From contig NZ_CP028811.1 of assembly GCF_003055625.1 (NCBI RefSeq), positions 620,001-684,000 of the forward strand: a DNA stretch of 64,000 bases, written 5' to 3'. The notes beneath the pieces were generated by a model. It was not told where the DNA came from and did no database searches. It worked only from the letters and a program-made list of their open reading frames with translations. Positions 1 through 10,341 of this stretch are shown in pieces. The position numbers and the translations under genes were made by a program. Each line of letters opens with the position of its first letter. Position 1 is the stretch's first letter. The DNA is from Flavobacterium magnum (lineage in GTDB: Bacteria > Bacteroidota > Bacteroidia > Flavobacteriales > Flavobacteriaceae).

Positions 1-2
1 CC

Positions 3-3000
3 TTCAGCCGCAACAGTTACGTATTCAACAGCGCATCGGATGTAACCGCTTTCGGACCCATAACAGCTTACGATTTCACGATGAATACCAATGGAAAGTA
101 TTTGTCCCGAACCGGAAGCACTGCGGGGAACTGGGTAATCGGCGGCAACCTCAGCGTGGGCGATGGCACCATATACCTCGGAAGCGGAGGCGGACCGTAC
201 GGCACCACCGCTGTGGCCGGAAACCTCAATGTATCCGGTGGCAGCCTCAATATGGACCAAACGACAGGAAGTGTCTCCGTGACCGGAGATCTCAATGTTT
301 CCGGCGGATCGTATGACATGGCGCAAACATCCGGGGGCGTCAGCATTACCGGAAACCTGAACATCAGCGGAGGTAATTACACCATGAATCAGGCAACGGC
401 GGCTACTACCGTCTCAGGAAATGTAACCGTATCTTCGGGAACACTAGCGCTTTCCACCGTGTCCGGTGGTGATGTCAATGTGGCGGGCGACTGGACTATC
501 GGAGCATCAGCGACACAAACCAATAACGGCCGGGCAGTCACCTTCAATGGATCAGCCGGGAACCAGTCAATTACAAAAACCGGCGGCGGCATCGTGTATT
601 TCGACTACCTCATCATTAATAAATCCACCGGAAATGCCGTAGTGAATGCCACTACCGACATCACCATCAACAGCAGCTCCGGAAACGTCCTGCAGCTTCT
701 AAATACAGGAAGCCTCGACCTGAACGGGCGTTCCCTTACGCTCAACAATGCCGGAGGGGGAATATACGTATCGGGAGGTGCCCGCAGCATCACGTCCGCT
801 GCGACAGCCCAGGTCAACATCAACGCGAATAAGTCAGTGTATTATAACAACTCGGGTACCGACACCCTGACTTTTGGAAACCTGCTGACCGTGCACGTAA
901 CCAATGCAGCGATGGACTTCGGCTCGGGAAATACCTACATCAACGGGACGCTGCAACTCAACGCTGGCGGTGGTGTGAACAGCCCGCCGGTCTATGGTGC
1001 CGGTTCCACGCTGAGATACTGGTATAACGGTTCGAACAGTGTGTACGGCCGCTACAACGAATGGAACGCCAACGGAGCGGGGACAATCGGCACGACCAAA
1101 GGATACCCGAACAATGTACAAATCAGCAACACGACCATACTGGATCTCGGAGCCAATGGCGGTGCCGCTACAGCAAGGGCTTTAGCCGGAAACCTGACAA
1201 TCGATGACGGCGCCGAAATGCGTATGAGTGGCAGCAGCGCCATGTCACAACCCCTGACGATTGGTGGCGACCTGATTCTGGGTCAAGGGGGATCGGCGAC
1301 AATGAACCTTTCCGGGACGAGTGGTGGTGACCTTAAAGTCGGCGGCAACATCAGCTTTACCGGAACATATAATTTCAATGCGAACAACAGGGCGGTATAT
1401 TTTACTAAAAACGGTACGCAGACAATCACAGCACCTGTAGCAAGGCCTTCAACTTTCAACTACATCTTCTTCCAGCCCGCCACAGGCAGTACGACGCTGC
1501 AACTTGTAGGGGCGGATATGACCCTTGCTCCGACTTCCACGGGCAGCTTGCTTAACTTTAACAGTGCGGCTGACGTGTTTGACCTCAACGGCAGGACGCT
1601 TACACTTGGGAATGCCGGCATCAATAACGGCATCAGCGGATTGGGAACCTTTAAAGGAAGCGCGTCATCAAACCTGACATTACTGGGAATGGGCAGCGTT
1701 GGGACACTTCGGTTTACATCCGGTTCGCAAACGCTTGGTACCTTAACCATGAGCAGGCAAAACGGCGTTGTGGGTGCCGTATTGGGATCTGATCTGGCTG
1801 TCAATACCGCTTTGGTACTGACCAATGGGTTAATTGACCTTGCCTCATTTAACCTGACGTTGGCCTCTGCAGCAACCGTGACGGGCGGCTCATCCAACAG
1901 CTTTGCCATCGCGGACGGCGGTGGTGAATTCAGGAAAAGCTACGCCGCAACGGGATCATTTACATACCCTGTTGGAGACAATACCGTAATTGCAGAGTAC
2001 AGTCCGGCCACATTAAACTTCACTGCCGGCAGTTTCACCAGTGCCTACGCAGGAGTGAAAGTCGTTGATGCAAAGCACCCGAACAATAGTGCGCCGACGA
2101 ATTATATCTCCCGTTACTGGGCGGTATCGGCATCCGGGATTACTTCACCAACCTATAATTTTTCGGGCCAGTACATTGGGTCCGGTTCTGATATTAACGG
2201 AACGGAAACCTCTTGTGATTCCGGACGTTGGGACGGCAGCGCTTGGATACTCGGAAGTACCCTCGCTTCAAATACGGTCTCTGTCACCGGGCTGACGACA
2301 CTGCCTGCGACAAACCACTTCACGGGTGGAAACCCATTGTCACCACCTGAAATCGATGTTTTGGGTAACAGCGTTTCGATTGCCAATGGTGACAGTACAC
2401 CCTCTGCGGCCGACCATACCGATTTCGGCAGCGTGACTTATGGCGGTACCGTAGTGCGTACCTACACCATAAAAAATACGGGGGCATCTGCGTTAAATTT
2501 ATTGGGCACACCGCGTGTACAACTCAGCGGGTCCTCATCGTTTGCAGTCACCACGCAGCCGGCTGCGGCAGCCGTGGCGGCCAATGGCTCACTGACCTTC
2601 CAGATTACATACACCTCTGGCGCCTACACTGCCGAAACAGCCAGTGTCAGCATTTCCAACAACGATTCGGATGAGGGCACTTACACTTTCGCCGTCACCG
2701 GAATAGGTACGCCGAGCGTGGCAAGTGATATCATTGCAAATTCCGGATACGTTTACAATTCAAACATTGCGTACAAGGATTACCAGGCTGCGGCCATTAC
2801 CAATACCTCAAACTCAATCGATTTGTTCAAGTTTGACGTACGCGATGGCGGCGCTTCCGCAGATGCCGATAACCTGCCGACAATCCTGAGTGGTATCACG
2901 TTTAGCGTAAGCAATACATCGATGATACGTACGGCGGCACTTTTCAGCGGAAACGCCTTGGTAAACGCCTCCCCGACAATCAATACCGGCGCAGGCACGA

Positions 3001-6000
3001 TAGCGTTCAGCGGATTGTCAGGCACCAATGTTACTGCGGCCGATGGCAGTTCAGCAGGCCTTACGCTGAGAGTAACCTTTACATCGGCAGTAACCGACAA
3101 TACACAGTTTCAGGTGACGATAGCCAGCGCCAATGTGAGCGCGTCCGGGACCAATACCTCGTCAATGTTCGGGTCGTTTGCAAGCGTGGTGTCCAGCACC
3201 ACCTCTAACCGGAATAGGATTGTCGTCGTGGCCGACCGCCTGGCTATCGTACAGCAACCGTCTAATACTACGGTGAATGCAGCCATGTCGCCGTCGGTAA
3301 CGGTAGCGGGTGTGGACGTAAACGGCAATCGCGACCTCGATTACACCGGGACGGTCAGCGTCACCTCTACCGGCACACTCAGCGGAACGCCGGTAAGTGC
3401 GGCTGCAGCGTCCGGCCTTGCGACGTTCGCTTCGCTGACCCATACGGTTGCGGGTACCGGTTTAATTTTAACAGCATCCACGACAGGGCTGGCGACGGGC
3501 AACAGCGTCGATTCTTCAGCCTTTAACATCACTGCAATTACAAGCGTTGCCGGTGATTACAGGACGAATCCGGCTTTCTCTGGAATCATCTATTTTAACT
3601 CGACCACCGCTTCAGGGGGTGTGCGCCCGTGGCAAAAATACAATGGTTCCTCCTGGGTAGACGTAACCGGCAGCAGCGCTACGGAAGGGCCGGAAGCACT
3701 GGTAACAAAGCCGGGCACAATTTATATAACCAGCGGCTCGGGGGTTAGCTTTGCCGGAGGAGGCACCTACAATAATATCTATATCGATATGCCAACGGCT
3801 ACCACTGTGGTAACGGCTGCCAGCAATTCCCCTGGCCTCACCATCGCTTCGGGAAAAACGTTGGAGGTCAAGAAGGGAATTTTTGACTGCAGCGGCGCGT
3901 TTGAGATGCTGGGCAGTTCGAGCCTGATAGTACGTGAAAATGCGGAAATGTGGATTTCAGGATCCTCTTTCCTGAGAAGTGCCGCATCGACTTTTGAGGT
4001 GGAAAATAACGCCTACGTCGAAGTTTCAGGTACGTGGACAAACCATTCCACGGCAGGGATCTGGAACGGTACGGAAATTTTCCACGAAGATTCGTGGTTC
4101 AACATTACAAAATGGACCAACAGTGAAAGGCTTTTTGATGCCAGCACGACTGTTTCCACGACGACTTTTGCGGGTGCTTCCGCGATGTTTGGTTACCTTA
4201 CCATCGACATTGCTTCAGGCGCACTGGCGGGCAATTGGACTGTTTTCCCTCAAAACGTAAGCGCGTACCTTACCCACCGGGATTTCGAGATTTACAACGA
4301 GGAAACCGATAACATCAACCTTTATTCGGGCAATACCTCAACGCTGACTATCGGCGGCGATTTGTATGCAGCCGGCAGCGGAAACATTCAGGGGCAGGTG
4401 GGCAACGGTGCACTGACACTTAATGTGAAAGGCAATTTTACGAAAGACGGCACCGGCGACTTCAGGTTTCACGTCTCGAGTACTTCCACAAATGTGATGA
4501 CCATGAATGTGGACGGAAATTTTACGGTAAACAATGGTTTTTTTGTGATGGATGCAAACAGCACCAGTGGCGCCACAACCAAAATCAACCTGAAAGGCAA
4601 CCTTAAGAAACTGCTTTCGGGCCGTATGACGAATTCCAACTCCAATAGCGCAAACATCTCTTTCAATTTCTTGGGAAGCGCCGCACAGACCGTGGACGCC
4701 GTGGTGAACACCAGCGACATGCTCCGGTATAAATTCTTTATAAAAAGTGGTGCCAACGTTCAGATTATCAACCAGGATTGGAAACTGGCCGACAGCTCGT
4801 CGATCACGGTAGAGTCAGGCGCTACCATGGATTTTGGATTTTCCGGAACAACAGCCCTGAATGTCATCGAAACCACATCCAGTGCGACAACCGCTTTTGT
4901 GCTGAACTCCGGCGGCACTCTTAAAATCACATCGCCTTCGGGGATCACGGCGTCGGGGAGTGGCAACGTGCAGACCGACACAAGGACTTACACCCAGGCG
5001 CTGTCCACGTTCCATTACATCGGGAAGGCAAACCAGGTCACGGGAGACGGCATCACGACTGCTTCCAACAGCAAGTCCATTATTTGTGAACTGAATGCGG
5101 ACACACTGCAATTGTCGCTCACCAACTCCACTTCAATCACGTCCCCGGGACTTCTAAACCTTAAAAAAGGGCAGGTGATAGAAACCAGTTCGTCTTACAT
5201 TATCGGCAGCACCGGCGGTTTGACGATGGAGTCGAACACCTACTACCAGGTTGCAGCATTATCATCATCGGGTACTGACTTGATTCCACGCCTTGATGGA
5301 TTGTCCGGAACATACAACCTTAACGGCGGAACGATCGAGCTTAATGGTGCCGGGTCACAGATACTGAGGGGATCGCGAACCTACAGGAATCTCACGTTTT
5401 CAAACACCGGGACCAAGACGATTTCATCTTCCGTCAGCACAATCACCGGAACAGTAACCGTCGCCAACGATGTCGTGCTTGACGTGGCAAGTTTTAATAT
5501 GGGTGGCAGTGGCACCAACCTGACAATGACCCATACCTCGCAGTATAAAAACAGCGGCTCCGGGAGCAAACCGGACCCATCGGGCACCTACTCGCTGAGT
5601 ACCACTTCGAAGATTGAATTTTACGGTACGTCGGCAACGTTGATCCGCTTGGGCGCGCCAATCAATTATGCCAATATTGTGGTTAGCGGCAGCAATGTTT
5701 CGACTTCTTCGGCCAATACCGGCATCAGGATGCAATCGGGCACTACGTTTACCGTTAAAAACGGCGCTGTTTTCAGCATGAGCAATACCAACGGCTTCAG
5801 CGGCGCCACCTCAACAGCAATCGACAATACAAATTCCCCGACAATTACACTGGAAACCGGCTCCACCATCGACTACGCCGGTGCAAACCAAAGCCTTACG
5901 CCTTTCTCACCATCGTATTACAACCTGAAGGTTTCAGGTACGGGCACGAAGACGATTCCGGGCACTTCGGAGATATTGGTCGGGAACAATTTAACGGTTA

Positions 6001-7487
6001 CTGCATCGACCTTACAGATTGACGCCAACAAATTATTGACAGTGACCAATGCCATCAATACGATTGACAATGCGATTGATGTAAAAAATAACGGCAACCT
6101 GGTGCAAATCAATGATGGGATTTCCGACACAGGAAAAATTTACGCGACGAGGATCAGCAGGGCAATGGTGGAGAATGATTATGTATATTGGGGCACACCA
6201 GTCCAGGAAAACGCATTGCCTCAGTTGCCATCCGGCTTTGACACCGCGTATGAATGGAATCTCAACGGTAATTACGACGGTTACTGGGATGGAATGGCAG
6301 CAACCACCCCGGGACGCGGCTTCATTACCCGCGTAAGCGCGGCCGGACAGGGAGCGGGGCAGAATTTTGTCTTTAACGGGACGCCAAACAACGGCGTGGT
6401 GACCGTGCCCGGCGACAGCTACGACGGGGTGACGCCATCATCGGGTAACTCGATATTGCTGGGTAACCCGTACCCGTCCGCAATCTATGCGTCCTCATTC
6501 ATTACCGATCCGGCAAACCTGAATAAGATTGGAGGGACGCTCTACTTCTGGACTTCTTCCACCGTTTATACCGGAGGAGAATACAACACCAACGATTATG
6601 CAACCTGGAATCTCTCGGGAGCGACGGGTGTGAAGGCTTCCACTGATTTTTCGTCAAATGACAATCTGAAGCCTACAGGAAAAATCGCGTCCGGCCAAGG
6701 ATTCTTTGCCGTACTGCTGGAAGATTACAATGTTACTTTCAACAACGGCATGCGGGTGCGCACTACTGCCGACAATACGCAATTTTTCAGGAACAGCAAT
6801 GAATCGCAAACCGTTGCTGATGAAGGGAAATTATGGCTGAACCTAAGCAATGACAACCATGCGTTCCGCCAGATGCTCGTAGCCTACGTCAACGGTGCTA
6901 CCAATGGTTATGACAACCTGTTTGACGGCAACAGCATTACGTCGAATGAAGTCAATTTTTATTCATTGGCCGATCAAAAAACGCTCGTGATCCAGGGAAG
7001 GGCAGTGCCGTTCACCGACAGCGATCTGGTACCGCTGGGCTTGCGCGTCACCAATCCGGGCAATTACACCATAACACTCGACAGCACCGAGGGATTTTTT
7101 GCAAATGCACAGGACATCTATGTTGAAGACCTGCAGCTCGGCATCATTCATGACCTGAATGCCGCGCCGTATCAGTTCACCACCGATGCCGGTACCTTCG
7201 ACAGCCGTTTTGTATTGCGGTACACCAACGGCACGTTGAATACCGATACCTTTGAATCCGAAAATGTAGCTGTGGCCGTGAATAAGAATTTGCTTTCAAT
7301 AAAATCTGTAAGAGAAAATATATCGGCGGTAGCTGTATTTGATATTGCGGGAAGAAAAGTGTTTGAGAAGGGCGACCTTCAAACCCATGAATTTTCAGCA
7401 CGCGATATTGTACTGAACCATCAGGCGCTGATCGTTAAGATTACGCTTGATAATGGAACTACGGTGACGAAAAAAATTGTGTACTGA
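3..7487 (+). CDS. Giant T9SS-exported repeat protein, 5' end outside the window
   Basis: The reading frame is open from base 3, so the ATG at 81 is probably internal and the gene starts before the window. At least 2,490 residues are visible. It is rich in Gly, Ser, Thr and Asn, as in secreted beta-solenoid or adhesin-like proteins. Numbering from the ATG at 81, four tandem 22-residue units (G-N/D-L-N-V/I-S-G-G type) lie near residues 47-134. A choice-of-anchor D type Ig-like domain lies near 755-880. A long repetitive middle follows, and the end (about 2395-2468) resembles a T9SS sorting domain with a VAVFDIAGRKVFEK-like strand and terminal KKIVY. Predicted role: export across the outer membrane by T9SS and surface attachment or release. 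The ligand is unknown. Family assignment is from composition and domains seen by eye. Confidence 0.9.
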   Translation, partial: FSRNSYVFNSASDVTAFGPITAYDFTMNTNGKYLSRTGSTAGNWVIGGNLSVGDGTIYLGSGGGPYGTTAVAGNLNVSGGSLNMDQTTGSVSVTGDLNVSGGSYDMAQTSGGVSITGNLNISGGNYTMNQATAATTVSGNVTVSSGTLALSTVSGGDVNVAGDWTIGASATQTNNGRAVTFNGSAGNQSITKTGGGIVYFDYLIINKSTGNAVVNATTDITINSSSGNVLQLLNTGSLDLNGRSLTLNNAGGGIYVSGGARSITSAATAQVNINANKSVYYNNSGTDTLTFGNLLTVHVTNAAMDFGSGNTYINGTLQLNAGGGVNSPPVYGAGSTLRYWYNGSNSVYGRYNEWNANGAGTIGTTKGYPNNVQISNTTILDLGANGGAATARALAGNLTIDDGAEMRMSGSSAMSQPLTIGGDLILGQGGSATMNLSGTSGGDLKVGGNISFTGTYNFNANNRAVYFTKNGTQTITAPVARPSTFNYIFFQPATGSTTLQLVGADMTLAPTSTGSLLNFNSAADVFDLNGRTLTLGNAGINNGISGLGTFKGSASSNLTLLGMGSVGTLRFTSGSQTLGTLTMSRQNGVVGAVLGSDLAVNTALVLTNGLIDLASFNLTLASAATVTGGSSNSFAIADGGGEFRKSYAATGSFTYPVGDNTVIAEYSPATLNFTAGSFTSAYAGVKVVDAKHPNNSAPTNYISRYWAVSASGITSPTYNFSGQYIGSGSDINGTETSCDSGRWDGSAWILGSTLASNTVSVTGLTTLPATNHFTGGNPLSPPEIDVLGNSVSIANGDSTPSAADHTDFGSVTYGGTVVRTYTIKNTGASALNLLGTPRVQLSGSSSFAVTTQPAAAAVAANGSLTFQITYTSGAYTAETASVSISNNDSDEGTYTFAVTGIGTPSVASDIIANSGYVYNSNIAYKDYQAAAITNTSNSIDLFKFDVRDGGASADADNLPTILSGITFSVSNTSMIRTAALFSGNALVNASPTINTGAGTIAFSGLSGTNVTAADGSSAGLTLRVTFTSAVTDNTQFQVTIASANVSASGTNTSSMFGSFASVVSSTTSNRNRIVVVADRLAIVQQPSNTTVNAAMSPSVTVAGVDVNGNRDLDYTGTVSVTSTGTLSGTPVSAAAASGLATFASLTHTVAGTGLILTASTTGLATGNSVDSSAFNITAITSVAGDYRTNPAFSGIIYFNSTTASGGVRPWQKYNGSSWVDVTGSSATEGPEALVTKPGTIYITSGSGVSFAGGGTYNNIYIDMPTATTVVTAASNSPGLTIASGKTLEVKKGIFDCSGAFEMLGSSSLIVRENAEMWISGSSFLRSAASTFEVENNAYVEVSGTWTNHSTAGIWNGTEIFHEDSWFNITKWTNSERLFDASTTVSTTTFAGASAMFGYLTIDIASGALAGNWTVFPQNVSAYLTHRDFEIYNEETDNINLYSGNTSTLTIGGDLYAAGSGNIQGQVGNGALTLNVKGNFTKDGTGDFRFHVSSTSTNVMTMNVDGNFTVNNGFFVMDANSTSGATTKINLKGNLKKLLSGRMTNSNSNSANISFNFLGSAAQTVDAVVNTSDMLRYKFFIKSGANVQIINQDWKLADSSSITVESGATMDFGFSGTTALNVIETTSSATTAFVLNSGGTLKITSPSGITASGSGNVQTDTRTYTQALSTFHYIGKANQVTGDGITTASNSKSIICELNADTLQLSLTNSTSITSPGLLNLKKGQVIETSSSYIIGSTGGLTMESNTYYQVAALSSSGTDLIPRLDGLSGTYNLNGGTIELNGAGSQILRGSRTYRNLTFSNTGTKTISSSVSTITGTVTVANDVVLDVASFNMGGSGTNLTMTHTSQYKNSGSGSKPDPSGTYSLSTTSKIEFYGTSATLIRLGAPINYANIVVSGSNVSTSSANTGIRMQSGTTFTVKNGAVFSMSNTNGFSGATSTAIDNTNSPTITLETGSTIDYAGANQSLTPFSPSYYNLKVSGTGTKTIPGTSEILVGNNLTVTASTLQIDANKLLTVTNAINTIDNAIDVKNNGNLVQINDGISDTGKIYATRISRAMVENDYVYWGTPVQENALPQLPSGFDTAYEWNLNGNYDGYWDGMAATTPGRGFITRVSAAGQGAGQNFVFNGTPNNGVVTVPGDSYDGVTPSSGNSILLGNPYPSAIYASSFITDPANLNKIGGTLYFWTSSTVYTGGEYNTNDYATWNLSGATGVKASTDFSSNDNLKPTGKIASGQGFFAVLLEDYNVTFNNGMRVRTTADNTQFFRNSNESQTVADEGKLWLNLSNDNHAFRQMLVAYVNGATNGYDNLFDGNSITSNEVNFYSLADQKTLVIQGRAVPFTDSDLVPLGLRVTNPGNYTITLDSTEGFFANAQDIYVEDLQLGIIHDLNAAPYQFTTDAGTFDSRFVLRYTNGTLNTDTFESENVAVAVNKNLLSIKSVRENISAVAVFDIAGRKVFEKGDLQTHEFSARDIVLNHQALIVKITLDNGTTVTKKIVY
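219..440 (+). repeat. Tandem 66-nt coding repeats
   Basis: The encoded protein repeats with a period of exactly 22 residues. Units start at Gly47, Gly69, Gly91 and Gly113 counted from the ATG at 81, with cores GNLNVSGG, GDLNVSGG, GNLNISGG and GNVTVSSG. The DNA copies have diverged. This looks like one strand-turn of a beta-solenoid, not a CRISPR or mobile repeat. Confidence 0.75.
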
Positions 7488-7510
7488 AATAAAATCTGAA
7501 TCTGAAAAGA

Positions 7511-7536
7511 GCCCGTCATAACTGATGGGCTTTTTT
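7511..7536. terminator. Intrinsic terminator between convergent genes
   Basis: Stem GCCCGTCA / TGATGGGC (one G-U pair) followed by six T on the plus strand, 24 bases after the giant gene's stop. The T-tract runs into the stop codon of the convergent cupin gene at 7535. Confidence 0.85.
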
Positions 7537-8401
7537 ATTTCTTGAGGTTTTTGTTAGTCCGGATGATGGCCTGCTCATTTTTATAGTCAATCCATTGTTG
7601 ACCTTTCCATTTGCGCATGAACACATCGTAATGGCGCATGATGAGAATGTTGTACACTGCCTTGGACAGATTGGCCGCATTCCGCGGGAAAGCCCTCAGG
7701 CTCATCGAAAATCCCGGCGTGAGGTACTTCATATAGTGCCAGTACCCTTCCGGCATGTAGAGCATTTCACCGTGACTGAGATCGCATACGAGTCCGCGGG
7801 CGTTTTTCAGAGCGGGCCATTTCTCATAATCTGGGTTATCGAAATCGATGTCTTCACGTGCAATCAACGCGTGCGGTACCTTGTACATGAACCGGGTTTC
7901 GCTTTGCGGAAATATCACACAGCGTTTTTTTCCATGGAAATGAAAATGCAGTATGTTTGAATAATCGATGTCGTAATGCATGAAGACTTTTGAGTTTTCG
8001 CCCCCAAAGAACAACATCGGCAATTGCCTGATCAGCCTGAGACCCATATCGGGCCATTTGAAATCGAGTTTCAATACGGGCACTTCTTTCATCAGGTTGT
8101 AAAGGAAAATACGGTAATTTGTAGGGCCGGAAAGCAGCATGTCGACGTAATCGGACATTTTCATTTTCTTATGCGCCTCGTTGAAACCTTCTTTGTGCGA
8201 GACCGGGCGGTCGTCATACAATGGCACAATCTTATCCCCTGCCACAGCCTTCATATAAGCGAGATCCCATTTGGTAAACGCCGGCCAATCCTCGATGAGC
8301 TGCTCCACGACGACGGGTTTCTGTTTTTTTACATAGTTGTCGTAAAAGTCTTTTTTGGTGATGGTCTTTACGCGCTCAATTTGGGTTAAGTTCAGACTCA
8401 T
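7535..8401 (-). CDS. Cupin-like (JmjC-type) putative Fe(II)/2-oxoglutarate oxygenase
   Basis: A 288-residue soluble protein of the cupin_8/JmjC-like family. The metal triad is visible as His142-x-Asp144 (in MHYDIDYSNILHFHF) and His222 (in GEMLYMPEGYWHYM), with the GEMLYMPEGYWH turn typical of the family. Such enzymes usually hydroxylate protein or tRNA side chains using Fe(II), O2 and 2-oxoglutarate; the substrate here cannot be read from sequence. Full length, ATG start. It is separated from bioB by a promoter-like element and a hairpin, so it probably has its own transcript. Confidence 0.88.
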   Translation of the reverse strand: MSLNLTQIERVKTITKKDFYDNYVKKQKPVVVEQLIEDWPAFTKWDLAYMKAVAGDKIVPLYDDRPVSHKEGFNEAHKKMKMSDYVDMLLSGPTNYRIFLYNLMKEVPVLKLDFKWPDMGLRLIRQLPMLFFGGENSKVFMHYDIDYSNILHFHFHGKKRCVIFPQSETRFMYKVPHALIAREDIDFDNPDYEKWPALKNARGLVCDLSHGEMLYMPEGYWHYMKYLTPGFSMSLRAFPRNAANLSKAVYNILIMRHYDVFMRKWKGQQWIDYKNEQAIIRTNKNLKK

Positions 8402-8434
8402 ATGAGAAGATTGAAAACGAAATAAATTAAAAAT

Positions 8435-8455
8435 GCCTTTGATGGTGTCAAAGGC
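8435..8455 (-). terminator. Hairpin after bioB, in the cupin gene leader
   Basis: A perfect 8-bp inverted repeat (GCCTTTGA / TCAAAGGC) with a 5-base loop, followed on the minus strand by a T-rich run (ATTTTTAATTTATTT). It lies 54 bases past the bioB stop and 34 bases before the cupin start, so it could end bioB transcription or attenuate the cupin gene. Confidence 0.6.
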
Positions 8456-8462
8456 AAAGTTA
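8455..8462 (-). promoter_or_regulatory. -7 element for the cupin gene
   Basis: TAACTTTG on the minus strand matches the Bacteroidetes -7 consensus TAnnTTTG. It abuts the hairpin at 8435-8455. I see no clear -33 TTG at 17-23 bases. Confidence 0.45.
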
Positions 8463-8508
8463 AAAAACCAATATTTTAATTATATAAATTTAACAAAACC
8501 GAAACATA

Positions 8509-9597
8509 TCAGACTTTCGACTTTTGCGAAGCTTCGATATTTCTTTCGATTGTGTGTCCTGGCCTCGTCCATTTTGGCTTTTCGCCAAGCGCCGAAAATT
8601 TCGACTGTTCGGCTTCCACGGTTTCAGGTTGGGCGGCTTTTACGAAAGGTTTTTGCGGAATCAGCCCCAGCATGTCAAACATTTTCATGTCATCGTTCAC
8701 ATCCGGATTTGGTGTTGTAAGCAATTTATCACCCGCGAAGATTGAATTGGCTCCGGCAAAAAAGCACATCGCCTGACCTTCCCGGCTCATACTCATCCTT
8801 CCGGCGGAAAGCCTGACCTGCGTTTGCGGCATGACAATCCTGGTGGTGGCGACCATTCGGATCATTTCCCAGATTTCTACCGGCTTTTCATCCTCCATCG
8901 GCGTGCCTTCCACAGCAACAAGCGCGTTGATGGGCACCGATTCCGGCTGCGGATTCAACGTAGCCAACGCGACAAGCATGCCTGCACGGTCCTCAATGCT
9001 TTCGCCCATTCCGATAATCCCGCCACTGCATACGGTAACGTTCGTTTTACGCACGTTCTCTATGGTTTGCAGGCGGTCTTCAAATCCGCGTGTCGAGATC
9101 ACTTCCTTATAATATTCCTCTGACGTATCAAGATTGTGGTTGTAAGCGTACAAGCCGGCTTCCGCAAGCCGTTGCGCCTGATTTTCGGTAAGCATCCCCA
9201 ATGTGCAGCATACTTCCATATCGAGTTTGTTGATTGTCCGGACCATTTCCAAAACCTGATCAAACTCCGGGCCGTCTTTTACATTCCTCCATGCGGCTCC
9301 CATACAAACACGCGACGAACCACTCGCCTTGGCGCGCAATGCCTGGGCTTTAACATGGCTTACGGTCATTAAATCGTTTCCTTCGATATCCGTGTGATAC
9401 CGTGCTGCCTGTGGGCAATAGCCGCAGTCTTCGGGGCATCCACCGGTCTTGATTGAGAGCAGTGTGGATACCTGCACAACGTTTGGGTCATGAAATTGGC
9501 GGTGGACGGTGGCCGCTTCAAAAAGCAGGTCCATCATGGGTTTATTATAGATTGCGATGATTTCGTCTTTTGTCCAGTCGTTTCTTGAAACACTCAT
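8509..9597 (-). CDS. bioB: Biotin synthase
   Basis: Radical-SAM enzyme that inserts sulfur into dethiobiotin in the last step of biotin synthesis. The CxxxCxxC motif that binds the 4Fe-4S cluster is Cys54, Cys58, Cys61 in [13 protein letters not shown]. The YNHNLDTS and RLSAGR segments typical of BioB are present, the latter supplying the arginine ligand of the 2Fe-2S cluster. 362 residues, with a C-terminal extension of about 35 residues, charged and probably disordered, beyond the TIM barrel. No other bio genes lie in the window. A -7 element is 22 bases upstream of the ATG. Confidence 0.97.
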   Translation of the reverse strand: MSVSRNDWTKDEIIAIYNKPMMDLLFEAATVHRQFHDPNVVQVSTLLSIKTGGCPEDCGYCPQAARYHTDIEGNDLMTVSHVKAQALRAKASGSSRVCMGAAWRNVKDGPEFDQVLEMVRTINKLDMEVCCTLGMLTENQAQRLAEAGLYAYNHNLDTSEEYYKEVISTRGFEDRLQTIENVRKTNVTVCSGGIIGMGESIEDRAGMLVALATLNPQPESVPINALVAVEGTPMEDEKPVEIWEMIRMVATTRIVMPQTQVRLSAGRMSMSREGQAMCFFAGANSIFAGDKLLTTPNPDVNDDMKMFDMLGLIPQKPFVKAAQPETVEAEQSKFSALGEKPKWTRPGHTIERNIEASQKSKV

Positions 9598-9618
9598 ACA
9601 CTTGTTTTAATGTTGGTT

Positions 9619-9626
9619 CAAAAATA
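9619..9626 (-). promoter_or_regulatory. -7 element for bioB
   Basis: TATTTTTG on the minus strand fits TAnnTTTG and would give a leader of about 16 bases. No convincing -33 element. Confidence 0.45.
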
Positions 9627-9686
9627 ACGAATTCGCCCCGAACGGAAAAACATCGGGCAGCAAAGTTTAAATGTGCCGGCAAACCA

Positions 9687-9713
9687 TAAAAAAAGACCGC
9701 AAAATACGGTCTT
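9687..9713 (-). terminator. Terminator of the small membrane protein gene
   Basis: Minus-strand stem AAGACCG / CGGTCTT followed by a run of T, 25 bases after the stop of the gene at 9738-10190. Confidence 0.8.
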
Positions 9714-9737
9714 CAGTATGTTTAATGACGCACTTTT

Positions 9738-10190
9738 TTAATCTACACGGTTGATCTTCTCAACCTTATTCTTCCAGAACTGCATCAGGCAGAAAGAAAC
9801 AATCATCGAAGCCGCTACTGATTCGAAAAGCAATCCGATGCAATAGGTGTAGATTGAGGCTTCGCCGCCCCCGAACAAAAATTCATCGGAAAGGCTTTCG
9901 AGGTAGGCTTCGCCGCCTTTGTAATAAATCAGCGAAAGCAATCCCGCGATACTCAGCACAGCTCCGATCATGGAGGTGATGATCGCCGAAATCAGGTTGG
10001 TGTTGTACCCGCGTATGCCTTCGTTGTAATTTTGGCTCAGCGTCCTGTTGACACCATATACTACTATAAATACGTTCAGCACACGCAGGTAAAAATGACC
10101 CGAAAGCCCAAGGGCGTCCATGATCAGAAAGTAAATTCCTATTCCTAGGAAAATAATAAATCCATTGATAAATTCTCTAGATAGTTTCAT
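9738..10190 (-). CDS. Small integral membrane protein of unknown function
   Basis: 150 residues when started at the ATG at 10190 (MKLSREFINGF); an upstream in-frame TTG at 10265 would add 25 residues of poor quality, so the ATG is preferred. Hydrophobic stretches near residues 10-28, 35-50, 67-88 and 110-137 suggest four membrane helices. The arrangement recalls DUF4199-like flavobacterial proteins, but I do not recognise it with certainty. It lies between ribF and bioB on the same strand and ends in its own terminator, so it may be cotranscribed with ribF (151 bases apart) or independent. No function can be assigned. Confidence 0.8.
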   Translation of the reverse strand: MKLSREFINGFIIFLGIGIYFLIMDALGLSGHFYLRVLNVFIVVYGVNRTLSQNYNEGIRGYNTNLISAIITSMIGAVLSIAGLLSLIYYKGGEAYLESLSDEFLFGGGEASIYTYCIGLLFESVAASMIVSFCLMQFWKNKVEKINRVD

Positions 10191-10341
10191 GATAATCCGG
10201 TTTTTGGTTATTGGAAAGATTTTGCATCTTAAATTCAACCTAAAATTACGAATTAATCCGGGCAAAGCTTTTCAATGGTCTTACAAAATTCCCATTTTGG
10301 CAAACTTTTAATAATAGTGTCGATATTGCTGGAATCTTTAC

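Noticed and set aside
219..440. Regular 66-nt repeats as a CRISPR array
   Set aside because: They lie in frame inside a coding sequence, vary between units, and have no spacers or cas genes nearby.
834..1909. Several open frames on the minus strand opposite the giant repeat protein
   Set aside because: They are shadows of a strongly biased, stop-poor coding sequence: no family resemblance, no promoter, and they overlap the real gene completely.
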